DNA of 20,458 bases from Balamuthia mandrillaris (Eukaryota; Discosea; Longamoebia; Balamuthiidae), in assembly GCA_031835245.1 (NCBI GenBank), contig JAVKOQ010000628.1, forward strand, positions 2,501-22,958. The letters run 5' to 3'. Shown in pieces: positions 1 to 10,502 of the stretch. Within the stretch, counting starts at the first letter, position 1, and every line of letters begins with the position of its first letter. The notes below the pieces were generated by a model. The model had not been told where the DNA came from. It did not search any database and worked only from the letters and a program-made list of their open reading frames with translations. A program made the translations under genes and the position numbers.

Positions 1-328
1 AGATGGACTTCGTGGTGGCTACCCTGTTCCAGCCGAGTCCATTTATGGTTGCCGACCTCTTGGACTCCTTCATCATGCTATGGACCGCTTCTGACTTGTT
101 GTTCTTTGGTATTGGCACCTTTTGCATCAGATGCAGGTGGGACAAGTATGTTATCGCTGCTACTAGGTACACCATGTTCTTCATGTCTATAATTGCTTGT
201 TTGTCTTTTGTGTTATTGTCACCATTGTGATTGGTGGGATATTGTTGCTTTTGTTTGTTGTTGTACTGGTGATGCATTTTGTTGCAACCTTCCAGTGGTC
301 TTCTCTTTCTTCTTGTTGCATTTTATTG

Positions 329-362
<34 letters not shown>

Positions 363-669
363 CTGTAGACTCTTGGAAGGGCAAACAACGTGGTTGTCAA
401 GCATGTCATCCACATGTACATCAACCACTTGGCACTCCTTGGCCACCAACAAGTGGTTTTGTGTGTGTTGGCTTGGAAGAAGGATGGCACCATGTGATTT
501 TGTGTGTGTTGGAAAACCAACAATTTATGTCATTATGACTTCCTGTCGACACTTTCCCTGGATACCCCAAATTCTCTCACCCCTTTTATTTTCCCTTTTT
601 CCTCGCAACACATTCAAAGCACACACTTTGGTCCACACCCTTTTTCATGTGAATAAACCCAGAGTTGTT
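1..669. other. Left-edge segment without a supported gene
   Basis: No convincing gene is seen. Bases 3-230 are open in one frame on each strand, but the + reading is merely hydrophobic and matches no family I know. A purine dinucleotide run, (GA)n with a few interruptions, lies at about 330-361. The stretch from about 540 to 660 is pyrimidine-rich and ends in an AATAAA (about 652-657) just before the reverse-transcriptase homology begins. It could therefore be the remains of the 5' part or terminal repeat of the gypsy copy that follows. I could not find a matching repeat on the other side of that element. Confidence 0.4.
329..361. repeat. (GA)n microsatellite
   Basis: A run of GA dinucleotides with two or three interruptions (GAAAG). 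It lies in a non-coding part of the left segment, upstream of the gypsy remains. Confidence 0.8.
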
Positions 670-2650
670 TACATGCTGTCCCTTTCTTGATCCGCAAGGG
701 TATTTCCCATCAACATGTGGACTATTAACTGAATGCTGTGACCAAGAAGGCTGTGTACCCTATTCCATGCATAGATGACACACTGAACTACCTAACCCAT
801 GCTAAGTACCTGAGTGTCATGGACCTCACCAGTGGATACTGGCAGATTCCTATGGCCCTCGAGGACACCGAGAAGACAGCCTTCATGTGCCACCATGGGC
901 TCTTTGAGTTTGTGGTTGTGCCTTTCAGTTTGACCAATGCCCCTGCTATGTTCCAGTCTGCCATGGAAATTGTTCTTGCTGGGCTCAACTGGGTCTCTTG
1001 TCTAGTGTATATGGATGGTATCATCATCTTCAGCCCTAGTTTTGATGTCCATCTTCATGACCTTCAGAACGTCTTCAACTGTATCTATAATACCAATATG
1101 TGTCTGAAGCCCAAGAAGTGCAACTTCTGCTGCTTAGACATTTCTTATCTTGGCCATGTCGTGGGCAATGGTGTGGTCAAGCCTAGCCCTGGCAAAGTCT
1201 CTGCCATCGCCCAGTGCCATATCCCCAAGAACCCCAAGGAGCTACATCAGTTCCTTGGCATGGTTGGCTACTATCACGGATTCATCCCACATTTCTCTGA
1301 CCTGGCCACACTGCTCAATTGGTTGCTCAAGAAGGACACCACTTGGTGCTGGACTGAGGCTCAGTGTGGTGCCTTTGAGGAGCTGTGGGACGCCCTCATC
1401 AAGCACCCATTCTATGCCTACCGGACTTCAAACCATTTTTCCTTCATACCAATGCCAGTAATGTGGCCATTGATGCTGTTCTCAGCCAACTCAATAATGA
1501 TGGCAAGGAATATGCCGTCTCCTATGCTGTAGTTTTACCAAATTGGAACAGAATTATGACACTACTGGTAAGGAGTGCCTGGCGGTGTTGTAATGGATCA
1601 AGCACTTTAGGCCTTATCTTCATAGGTGTTCCTTCACTGTTGATCATGCGTTTCTCTGAATAAACGGCCTGCCAAAGCACTTCGGGCCCCTATGCAGCCT
1701 ATCCAAATGGACTACATCTGGGAGCTTGTCGGTGTAGACATTATAGGACCTCTCTGTACCACCAATTCCAGGAACCATTATATCCTGTCCTTCACTGACT
1801 ACTTCTCAAAGTAGGTGGAGTCCTTTCCTATACCTAACTAAAAAGCATACACTGTAATCTGCTTATTCATTAAGCAAATCCTGTACTGCCACACAGTGCC
1901 TAGCATTCTACTTAGCAACTATGGCAAGCAGTTCACTAGCAAGCTGCTCTACCACATTAACAAGCTACTATGCATCCAGAAGCACTTCACCATGCCGTAC
2001 CACCCCCCAAATAGACGGTCACATGGAACGCTTCACTCTACACTGCAAGCCATGCTCTTCATGTATGTTTGGGAGGAGCAAACCAACTGGGATGAGTTTC
2101 TGCCGTATGTCCTTTGTGCCTATCAAACTGCTATGCATGAAACTATAGGCATCACCCCCTTCTTCATAATGTTTGGCCATGATTCTATGTTTTCTGTTGA
2201 TGTTTAGTTTCATCTTGCTACTCAGCTGGGCTCTGCCAAGGATGGCAGCTGTGACATGTCCTTCCTCTATTCTCTTGAATACACTCCTTGTCTCGTCACC
2301 GACTCTTTCCTTCCTAAGGTTGGATTCAACCAACAATGATAGAGCAGTTGGAAACTGCATGATCCTGCGTTGCAGAAGAGATCCATAAGGCTGGCACCCA
2401 TAGTAAGCTCCGCTACGACAGGTGGGTCAGCAGCACCAGCCTTCCTCTCAGCACAGAGGTCATGCTCTTTGTGACACCTACTGGAAAGAAACGTACCCAT
2501 AAGCTGCAATGCTGTTGGCATGGCCCGTACAAGGTTATTGAGGTTCTGTCTGACCTCAACTACCACATTCAGAGCTGCGCCAACGCTGATGATTGCCAAG
2601 TCGTTCATCTCAACCGTTTGAAGCTATTTCATAAATATGACGGGCTGAAA
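670..2650 (+). mobile_element. Broken Ty3/gypsy LTR retrotransposon, pol region (RT, RNase H, integrase)
   Basis: This is a fossil copy of a Ty3/gypsy element on the + strand. Parts appear in the usual gypsy order. Reverse transcriptase runs from about 670 to 1300, with blocks such as YPIPCIDDTL and LDLTSGYWQIPM that resemble gypsy RT. RNase H follows (about 1330-1680). Integrase runs from about 1690 to 2210, with a catalytic-core-like section and the downstream AYQTAMHETIGITPFF block. A GPY/F-like tail (WHGPYKVIEVLSDLNYHI) ends near 2640 in HLNRLKLFHK. A charged K/E-rich tail may continue to about 2890. No gag, protease or clear LTR pair was found, so the copy is partial at its 5' side. It is broken, with roughly half a dozen or more interruptions. 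Protein similarity is still easy to see, which suggests an element of moderate age. Confidence 0.9.
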
Positions 2651-3130
2651 AGTGAAAATAAGGTACTTCCTGTTGCATCCAAAGAATCTAGCGACTCTTT
2701 GTCCAGGAGAAGGACGGAAGTGCCACCCTTAGCAAAAACGAAAGCAGAAGAAAAAATAGAAGAAGAAAAGGAAGCAGAGAAGAACCAGCCAGCTCATAAA
2801 CTAACTAGAACGGAATCATGGCCAAAGCTAGAAGATCATCATTGCTTGCAGTATGCGCAGTGTTCTCATTACCTAAAGGTACATACAACTTAGTTGCTTT
2901 GTATCTTAGAAAAAAAACCTTACTTTACCCGAAAAGACAAAACATCAGTCGGCACAAGGTGAGGCTCTTATTCTTCAAGACTTCACACAACTCAAGCCTG
3001 AAGCAGGGGGCTTCTATCAAGACCTAATCATCATGTGGTTTGAGAGAGAAGCAGATGGTCAACTGAAGAGCCATTATCAACACTTATTAACAGATGAGAA
3101 AACAGAAAGAAGTGAAGAAAGAAGACAAAA
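2651..3130. other. Segment between gypsy remains and transposase-like relic
   Basis: After the integrase tail, up to about 2890, a lysine/glutamate-rich reading continues (SRRRTEVPPLAKTKAEEK region). It may be the natural C-terminal extension of the integrase. From 2900 to 3130 I see no family match and no gene signal, only A-rich sequence. Confidence 0.35.
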
Positions 3131-3135
3131 AAACG

Positions 3136-3733
3136 GTACACAGCAGACCTTAACTTTGTGGTAAGTGTGTGGGCGACACTCTTAGAGTCAACATGGAAGG
3201 ACTTTAAAAAGCTCATCGTTTTTTTGGATAGGTGTGGCCAGCAGTTTAAGTACACAAAACACATGGCATAGATAAGGTCAGTTGCCTGTGACAGAAACCT
3301 TCCTATGGATTACAACTTTTTTGCTTCGAACCACGGTTACAGCCAGTGCGATGTTATTGGTGCTCAGGTGCAATGTACCTTAGTTTGTTGGGAACTGGAC
3401 CAAGGCAGTGAGGGCAAAGATGCAAGGCTTAAAGTTCCACAAGACATAGCAGTGGTCATTTCTACCACAAAAGGTCATAAAGGCTCTGTTGCCCCTACAC
3501 CAAAGAAGATAAACAAAGTTACCACGTGGTAAGGCCTTAAAGATTGGCACTGAATCAAATACCAACCAGATGACACACTTCATGTTTGGCATGCTTCCAT
3601 GGATACAGTCTCACGAGCTACCTTGAAGTTCACCGACCACAAAAGCTTCGTTTTTTCAACAGGTACAGACAGCAGGAAGAGGCGTGAGGAGGCCAAAAAG
3701 CAACCACCTCCTTCTCCTGCTATTTGGGAGTAA
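3136..3733 (+). mobile_element. Relic of a transposase-like protein with D-x(2)-Q-F-K ... FFASNHG ... CD-x-IGA signature
   Basis: On the + strand about 600 bases read as a decayed protein. A first block (about 3136-3260) contains WKDFKKLIVFLDRCGQQFK. A second (about 3305-3500) starts with DYNFFASNHGYSQCDVIGAQ. A third (about 3560-3733) contains DDTLHVWHASMDTVSRATLK and ends in a basic tail before a stop. The first two blocks resemble a paired signature I remember from uncharacterised animal and protist proteins with an RNase H-like look, roughly FSDGxxSQFKN followed by FFATSHGKGxCDGIGG. I infer a transposable-element protein but cannot name the superfamily. It is broken in several places. It could instead be a decayed host gene. 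Confidence 0.5.
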
Positions 3734-3774
3734 CTTTTTTTCTTTTTTTTCCCCTTTGTTTACAATAATTGATG

Positions 3775-4100
3775 TCAGCACTCACGATCAATCGAAAACT
3801 TGTGGACAGAACACCTGCAATTGCTCCATGTCATAGATATGACTTTGTTGACAAATTTAGTGCCATTGTCAGACTGGATGATTTTGACGAAGCCAAGCTC
3901 ATAGATGACCATGACAAACTCATGGAAGACTTCTTTTGCAGATTTGTCCTTGAGAGGACAGAGAATCATAAAGCAAGTGGTGATATTTATGATGATGAAG
4001 ATGTGCTGATAGTCCATAAAGTCAGTTTGTTAGAAAGGGCGAATAACATGAATAAATGGGACCAAAATGTATTATTCAAAGAGGGAACAAGGGAACAAAG
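3775..4100 (-). mobile_element. Second Ty3/gypsy fossil: integrase core scrap
   Basis: On the - strand the reading contains CPLKDKSAKEVFHEF and FVKIIQSDNGTKFVNKVI, a clear gypsy integrase catalytic-core match (the DNG-x-FVN block of the family). The best part covers about 3775-4017, with weaker matching up to about 4100. The orientation is opposite to the larger gypsy copy, and the family differs (that copy reads LLSNYGKQFTSKLL at the equivalent place), so it is a separate insertion. It is a short broken fragment with no recognisable LTRs. Confidence 0.75.
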
Positions 4101-4460
4101 GGTGTTAAGAGGAAAGGTGTGCTGTGAACAAACAAAACTAACTAATTAAAAGAAAAAGAGAAGGAAGCAATGGAATAAACGGAAGAAGCCTAGCAATGTG
4201 GCAGCAAGTAATTGGTCCACATCACAGATGTCAATAGAAAGGAAAGGGACAACGGAACTAATATGTTGAGAATAATTCTCAACATCACTCCCTCTTCCAC
4301 TGGAGTCAGCTATAGGGATCATGGTCAAGTGAGTCTTCCACTAGCTCATTAATAGCATAGCAGTACTCATAATAGTTATCAATGTCATCACACTGCAAAT
4401 AAGAAAGAGTAGTAAAGGGGCCATATCTATTCCCTTGGCCGTTTTATCAACACTGGTACT
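4101..4460. other. AT-rich spacer, no gene seen
   Basis: No open frame of interest and no family match. The sequence may be the eroded remainder of the - strand integrase element, but nothing in it proves that. Confidence 0.4.
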
Positions 4461-4660
4461 CCCTTTTTTTCTTCCTCATTTTTGGATCTTTTCCCTTGTT
4501 TATCATTCCTTTGCTATTGAGAACTTATTATTGTTTCTTTCTTGTTTTTTTTATTTATTAATATTACTTGTTGTTTATATATATATTTTCTGTTTAAACC
4601 TTTGTTTTTTCTCTTTTTAAATCATATATTGTTATTTTTCTACATTTTTTTCTCTAAAAG
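4460..4660. repeat. Diverged direct repeat A, copy 1
   Basis: A T-rich stretch that aligns by eye with 6845-7035 in the same orientation. Shared landmarks in order are a TTTATCA block, ACTATTRAGAACTTRTTATT-like sequence (in this copy GCTATTGAGAACTTATTATT), a TTTATTAATATTA block and a TTGTTAT block. Both copies give short hydrophobic open frames, but these look like by-products of T-rich sequence. The pair could be old terminal repeats of an element lying between them. That is inference. Confidence 0.55.
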
Positions 4661-4739
4661 TTTTTTAAATGTTAAAATAAAAGAATAAATCCCTGCTTTA
4701 TAAGAAGTGTATTGCATTGATTAATTGACAGGAAAGGAA

Positions 4740-6320
4740 ACAGTCCTGCTTTAATGGATAGAGCTAGTTATGAAGAAATGTCTTTGACTGGAGACCCTTA
4801 ATGATTATTGTTTGTAGAAGCCTTCTTTACAAGCTATCCCAAAAGAAGCAACGATCCCTGAGTTTAATATCAAAGGGGACAAGCTAAATCTCTTTTTAGA
4901 GAAAGTGTTCAGGTTGGTGATGAAAAAATATAAACACTTGAACACTACCCCTACCAAAATAGCTCCTTCCCAGGTCAACCAAGGGAAGAGAACAACAAAA
5001 GTGCTGAGAATCAATGTAACTTAGTAGTGGATTTGCCTTGCCATGAAGAAAGAACAGGCACTATATTCAAGGAAAAGATTGGAAAGGACTGTATCAATGC
5101 AAATAATCTTAAAGAGCAATCCAATAGTCAAGTGACACTGCTTTTTAAGTGTATTAGCAATATTTTTTGTCAGTGAGGTAAGCTCTTTAAGGCTGGTGTA
5201 TCCTTACTTATAGTGATTGTACAATTCAGGGACCTAATTGAATCTCTTGACCAGGAGATTGGTAATATTATGATGGAAAAGAAGGAAAGTACAAACAGTA
5301 CCACAGGAGGTCCGTCTCCAAGTTCCCATTATCAACAATCACATACAAAGGTGACTGAATTAGCTCCATGGTATGATAAAATTATTATAGAACAGAAAAT
5401 GTTCTTAACAAAGAGATAGTGCACTATTACTTGCAAGCATACTAAACCTGGAATATTGAAGAGAAGAATTGATAAAGAAACAAGATATATATTGGCAAGA
5501 TAACTCCAACATATATAAAAGGACATGAACCAAGGATACAGTAAAAAACCCAAACTATTGGTCCATAACAAAACCAAAGTATGACTTTGTTATACTACTC
5601 TTCCATAATCCATATCTCTATTTTTTTTGCATATATTTCATTCTTTTATTCTTATAAAGGTTTTTTCTCTAAGCCCCTTGAGTTGGTGTCTATTAGGCTG
5701 TTTCCCTATCATACTTGGTGACATCAGCTTACTTTTTCTTAGTAAGTTCAGTTTTCAAGTAATTAACCCTTTATTGAATACTCAGGGTTTTTGAAGGAAA
5801 CTTGGAGTGCTTCATAGCAGTGTTTAGTGATGAAAAATGGCAAGAACTCCACCATAGTCTGATACAATTCCTTCTTTTGATTCACAGAGCTGCCTACTTT
5901 CCAGTTGTGCTGTTTTTTAAGCTTTCAGCACTCTCCTCTCTACTTTGCAACTTTTCTCATAAATAGGCTCTAGACCATGTCTTATCTGAGATAAGTACAA
6001 CTAAAGCAGACCGTGATAAGCTATTAATCAAGCAAACTAGTGATGCTGCTTCTTTGTCCAACCTCATTAACTATCTTGAACAAAAGTGGGAACTATTGCA
6101 GACCTGCTCTTTAATGAAATCAAACAAAAGGGCAAAAAGTACAATGCAGCTCTTAAGGACCTTAACAACTCAATCTCTTAACTACAAAACCTTCTAAAGG
6201 CTCAACTTGTGAACAAAGGACAGAAGTGTAATGGTCTTGGCTCAGGGTCCAACTTTTTAACATTTGGTGTAGAAGAGAAGGAGAAGGAAGAAGAGAAGAA
6301 GAAGAGAAAATCTGTACTGT
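4740..6320 (+). mobile_element. Decayed coding-like region, possibly gag-like, family not identified
   Basis: Several + strand stretches stay open far longer than the AT-rich base composition should allow and read like real protein. Examples are IPEFNIKGDKLNLFLEKV (about 4850-4905), VQFRDLIESLDQEIGNIMME (about 5217-5276), SEISTTKADRDKLLIKQTSD (about 5980-6040) and EIKQKGKKYNAALKDLNNSI (about 6113-6175). The latter two look coiled-coil-like. The first block has the flavour of a retroelement gag N-terminus, but I recognise no family with certainty. The region is broken, with several interruptions, and looks older than the gypsy pol copy. It sits between the two copies of repeat A, so a non-autonomous LTR element is one possible explanation. 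Confidence 0.35.
5590..5710. repeat. Diverged direct repeat B, copy 1
   Basis: About 120 bases that align with 6320-6444 at roughly 70% identity by eye. Shared landmarks are TTATAC, CCATAAT, a T-rich tract with CATATAT, TTAAAGG/TATAAAGG, GAGTTGGTRTC and GGYTGTTTCC. The order (TATA-like tract, AT-rich tract, then a TTGGTRTC element) recalls the end of an LTR followed by a primer-binding site, but this is only a resemblance. Confidence 0.6.
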
Positions 6321-6444
6321 TATACCATGCTCCCATAATACCTATCCCTATTTCTCCTTGTATATATATTTCTTTCTTTCATTCTATTAAAGGTCTTTTT
6401 CCCTACACACAATGAGTTGGTATCCGTCAGGTTGTTTCCTCACC
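6320..6444. repeat. Diverged direct repeat B, copy 2
   Basis: Second copy of repeat B in the same orientation. It contains TATATATA followed by ATTAAAGG and then GAGTTGGTATCCGTCAGG. It directly follows a coding-like lysine/glutamate-rich relic that ends near 6310. See copy 1 for the alignment. Confidence 0.6.
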
Positions 6445-6844
6445 AGCCTTATCACAATACTTACTCTTACAGCACTCCATCAAGAATTATGACAATATAC
6501 AACCAAACACAATGCTGATGATAGTTGTTAGACGTTATGAGCTTTACATCCTCATAGATCTTCTTTACTCCAAGTCTAAAAACTCTAATCACAATGTGGA
6601 TTTCATTCTTTTATCTCACCTTTTGCACCAATGTCACAATCTAGCCTTGTGTCATACCAATCTCTTTCTCTTTTACAACACTTATTGAGGTTAGTTATTG
6701 GTTGTTTTTATTAGAAAAATGTGCTTTATGTGCATAATTTTTCTTTTTAATTCTGTTATTCTCTTCTTTTTTCCATTTTCCCTATACCTCAAGTAATAGT
6801 TAGAGTTCTATTGATTTGCTTGCTAAAATCCTTTGTTTATTACT

Positions 6845-7035
6845 TCTTTGTTATTTAGTTTTCCTTTTTTTGATATTTTTCTCTATTTATCACCTTTTTA
6901 CTATTAAGAACTTGTTATTTTTCTTCCTTTGTTCTTTTGTTTTTTTATTAATATTATTTTATATACTATTTCTTTTTACATCTTTGGTTTCTTTTCAGAT
7001 AATACTTTGTTATTCTTTTTTTAAACAATCAAAAA
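6845..7035. repeat. Diverged direct repeat A, copy 2
   Basis: Second copy of repeat A, about 2.4 kb to the right of the first and in the same orientation. It carries ACTATTAAGAACTTGTTATT and TTTTTATTAATATTATTT, matching the first copy block by block. Confidence 0.55.
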
Positions 7036-8870
7036 ACTAAATGACTCCTCTCCTTAGTTCCTAGAACGTAGAATGGCTTTTAAAAGAGGAGACTCAGCTA
7101 TAGCATTTGCTTTTAGTGTGCATTTTTCCAAGAGTTGTTGTGTCAGCTGACATGTTCCTGTGTCACAAGCAAAGCCTTGGGTACTTTCCTTCATCATTCA
7201 TTTAAATATTGTATATATATATATATATGCTTTCCATCAAAAAGTTACTGAACTTCACATATCCTTCTTCTTCTAACCAGTAGTTAAGATGGTCAATAAA
7301 GATGTGAATGTATGCTGCACCATCACCTGTCTAAGTGTTAAGAAACATGAGTACAAACTTTTGTGCTTCTGTCCTCCATCTTAAATGCTATGTTACTTTT
7401 TTTTCTTTTTGCATTTCTTTCCTTTTGTATAAAAGTTTTTGGTTGCCTCAGAAGGGTCCTTGGTTTGCTTTCTTCGTTATAAAGACTTCTTCTTTTTTCT
7501 CTTTACACAGTCAAAAGAAGAACTCAAATAAGAATACACACAAACACACTTATTATTAGTCAAATTACTTGTACTTATCTAAAAACTCCTGGGTTTCCAT
7601 AATGTTTATACTCTTAAGTCTTTTCTCTTTTCCCTTTCTCATTCCTCCTTTTCTTGATGTACTATAAGAAACATCAAAGATCACTCTCATTATCCTTTCT
7701 CTTTTTTATTTCTATGATTGATTTCAACCAACAGTGTTTTCTTCCTTTTCATTAAAAAATAAGTTTAACTTCATTGTTGCAATAATGGAAATTTCAATAC
7801 TGTTGGCAACTGTCAATAAAACCAATGCATTACCTCTTTCTTCATTCTCTCAGCTTACGTCAGTACCTAGCCCACATCAGCTTCTTGTGATTTCCTATAG
7901 ATTTCTCTCTTGTGGAACTTAGGAACTTTCCTTTCTTCTTTCTAATGCATGGCTTCTTTTGATTGGTTCTTTTTCTCATTCCTTTTGGCTCTCTTTTTTT
8001 ATTTTCTCTTTTTTCTTTCTTTCTTTCTTTTTCTCTCAGAACAGGAACAAGTAACAAACACACACATACTCTGTCATGAGACTTTCCTTTCATTAAAATT
8101 CTATTCTTTGTCTCATTCACTTTCTTGCATTCTTGTATTACTGGTCCAAGCTAACACTATGAGAATATCAACTATTACTTAAAGTACACAAATGAAATAA
8201 ATCAACATCTTGTCTTAAAGTGTGAAAATATGGCTGAAAAGAAATGGCAATGGACAAAAGGGTAGCAAAAGAGTCCCTGCGCTTCCCTGCTTATTTAAGA
8301 GGGGAAAGTGGGTAGACAAGGACTACTGCCAAACCTAACCATTGTGTGTTGGTCATATGAATACTTAGCTTATTTGCTTTATGAGTTAATGGTTCAAATT
8401 TTTACAATTTGGTGTTCTTCCTTTTGATGCTAATGCCTTACTATTATCAATAGGTGTTATTGTGACTCACTGTGGCATCCTTTGTTGCTTGGCTATCTGG
8501 GTGGAACTGGCCATTGTAAGACTAGATACTGTTGAAAGCTTTTTGAGGCCAAGGTTTCAGTGAAGAGGGCAAGCTTTGTCATCTGTGGCAAAAGCTTCTT
8601 TATCACCAACAACAAATAGACCACGGCAATTAATTACCTTCTCCCTGTGTGGCTGTTGTAGACAAAGATGGGTCTGCAACAGCAGCTGCCTAGATATTAA
8701 CTGAAACCAGATGCACTGCAAGTTGCATTCAAAAATGAGGTGGCAAACAATGAAGCAGGAAAAGGCCAAGGAGAAGGTATAAGCGTTGATTGCAGGGCAA
8801 GAGAAAGAGAAAGAGAAAGTACAAGAAAAAAAGAAAAGGCGATTTTAAAAAGAGAAATGAAACAGTATTG
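7036..8870. other. AT-rich gene-free interval
   Basis: Some 1.8 kb in which I find no supported gene, tRNA or element. It contains a (TA)n run near 7211-7228, many T-rich tracts and a TTTC repeat near 8011-8031. A - strand open stretch at 8557-8769 reads somewhat protein-like (LQQPHREKVINCRGLFVVGD), but nothing identifies it. It lies just beyond the 3' end of the Rab gene. Confidence 0.5.
7211..7228. repeat. (TA)n microsatellite
   Basis: A short TA dinucleotide run, GTATATATATATATATAT, in AT-rich non-coding DNA. Confidence 0.8.
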
Positions 8871-8881
8871 CACAGGACCAC

Positions 8882-9931
8882 TTATACAACACATAAACCT
8901 CTTCTCTTCTTGCCAGGTGCAGCACCTTTGCCATTGGAAGGAATCCGTATACTACCTGTGCTGGCACTGTCATCTCCAGTGGAACTGTTGCCAACTGTTT
9001 TGTCAAAAATGTCTTTCACCAGCGTGAGGAAAGCGGTTTCTACATTGTTGCCATCTTTGGCAGAGGCCTCCAGGAAAGGCAAGTTAAATTGATCCGCAAA
9101 TTCCTGAGGCAACAGAAATCAAAACAGCGTTAGAATCATAAGAGTAGAGAAAAGAGGGAGGGGATAGCACCGAAATAAAATATCAACAAACCTTTCCTGT
9201 GACATAGTCCACCACTCTTTTCGTTGTAAGATCGCTCTTGTTGCCTACCAAAAGCTTCACCACTTGCCCACAAGCATAACGCTCTATCTCGGTAAGCCAC
9301 TGCCTTGCATTGTTGAAGGAAACCTGATCAGTAACATCGTAGACAAGAATGACGCCGTGTGCTCCTCGATAGTAGCTGCTTGTTATGGTTCTGAATCGTT
9401 CCTGCCCTGCCGTATCCCACTGCAGACAATTGAGAAAAAATCGTAACGTTAGAGTCGTTTATTTACAGTTAGAAGTTTTATTTAAAAACTGAAACTGTTG
9501 AACAGCAAAGAGAGAGTCCGTACAATTTGCATCTTAACCGTTTTACCCTCCAAGTTTACTGTACGAATCTTAAAGTCGACTCCGATTGTGCTGATGAAAT
9601 TCTCAGAAAATGTGTCTTCCTAGCACCACACAAAAAAAGATAAGAAATCTAATCAGAAGAGCAGGGAGAGGGGAAAGGAAAGAGAAGGGAGTTCTTCTCC
9701 TTGAGAAGAGGAAGGAGAGGGGCAAGCAGCCAGCCATACCGTAAACCTCAACAAAAGAGACGATTTGCCCACACCCGAGTCTCCCACCATCAGAATTTTA
9801 AACAAGTGATCACTTTGTTTTGTAAAGAGAAGAGAAACGTTAAAACAAAAACAGAAACAGAACGAAAGGAGGAAAAGGAGAAAGGCCTCGTCTCAAGAAA
9901 GAGTAGTAACGCACTATTCCGTTGCTGCCAT
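8882..9931 (-). CDS. Rab small GTPase, Rab1/Rab35 type
   Basis: Five exons on the - strand: 9931-9915, 9812-9740, 9619-9524, 9419-9192 and 9103-8882. They join in phase to a 211-residue protein, a normal Rab length. It starts MAATEYDHLFK, very close to Rab1/Rab35 N-termini. All GTPase motifs are intact: P-loop GDSGVGKS (16-23), switch I with TIGVDF (41-46), WDTAGQE (63-69), NKSD (122-125) and SAK (152-154). The Rab-specific IGVDFK and YYRGAHG blocks are present. Rab1/35 proteins control ER-Golgi or endosome-plasma membrane traffic on membranes, cycling between GDP and GTP. The C-terminus is basic (KKRRGLCVV): one cysteine, Cys209, followed by only two residues, which is not a standard CC, CXC or CXXX prenylation end. 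Exon 1 is only 17 coding bases, and its model (codon TAT split by the intron) is the one that restores the conserved YDHLFK. Rab1 versus Rab35 cannot be decided by eye. Confidence 0.93.
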
Positions 9932-10398
9932 GTCGGCTTTGTCAAGTCGCTTCGAGGACAAAATAAGATAATTACAAATCAAAATCAACTGGGCTGCAAG
10001 CGGCGGATAGAGAACGAGAAGGAATGTTTCAGTTTTTGTTATTTTTTTAAAAAAAAACCCAAAAGTGTTGACCAAGAGAAGGAGAAAAATGAAAAATAAA
10101 AACACACACAAACCAGATCCCTTTCTCTTCTTTTTATTTCGGTGCGCGGACTTCCACTTCTGCTTTTTGGTCCCCCTTTCTTTTTTATTTATCAACGCGT
10201 GGCTACGCTAAATAACTAAAACTTATTTTTTCTGGGATTTCAACTTCTTCAACCCCAACCAAATTTTTCCCGTCCACAATTTAGGTTTAAATATGGGCAT
10301 GAGGCTAATTAAGGAAGGCTATGGAGTTTTGATGATTGGGTGCACTGGTTTGCGGAGTTTATTTATTTCAAACGATTTGATTTTCGATTGGCAGTCGC

Positions 10399-10406
10399 TG
10401 ACGTCA
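10399..10406. promoter_or_regulatory. CRE-like palindrome TGACGTCA
   Basis: A perfect TGACGTCA, preceded by CGC, about 470 bases upstream of the Rab start codon. This is the classic ATF/CREB-type bZIP site. The same perfect octamer recurs upstream of DNAJC21/NXF1 and of the last gene. Function is inferred from position only. Confidence 0.4.
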
Positions 10407-10458
10407 CATATATCAAAAAGGAGAAACAGACACGCCAGGGTTATGTGAGTGAGAGAAG

Positions 10459-10460
<2 letters not shown>

Positions 10461-10499
<39 letters not shown>
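10461..10499. repeat. (GA)n microsatellite ((CT)n on the - strand)
   Basis: About 19 GA units, nearly perfect, in the spacer upstream of the Rab gene. On the strand of both neighbouring genes it reads as (CT)n. Confidence 0.9.

Positions 10500-10502
<3 letters not shown>

Noticed and set aside
3-230. 75-codon open frame at the left edge
   Set aside because: Open on both strands and matching no family; not enough to call a gene.
3769-4149. A 126-codon + strand open frame
   Set aside because: It lies antisense to the gypsy integrase match on the - strand, and its reading resembles no protein family.
4435-4620. Hydrophobic open frame resembling a small membrane protein, with a similar one at 6816-7040
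   Set aside because: Both come from the two copies of a T-rich non-coding repeat; T-rich DNA gives Phe/Leu-rich readings by default.
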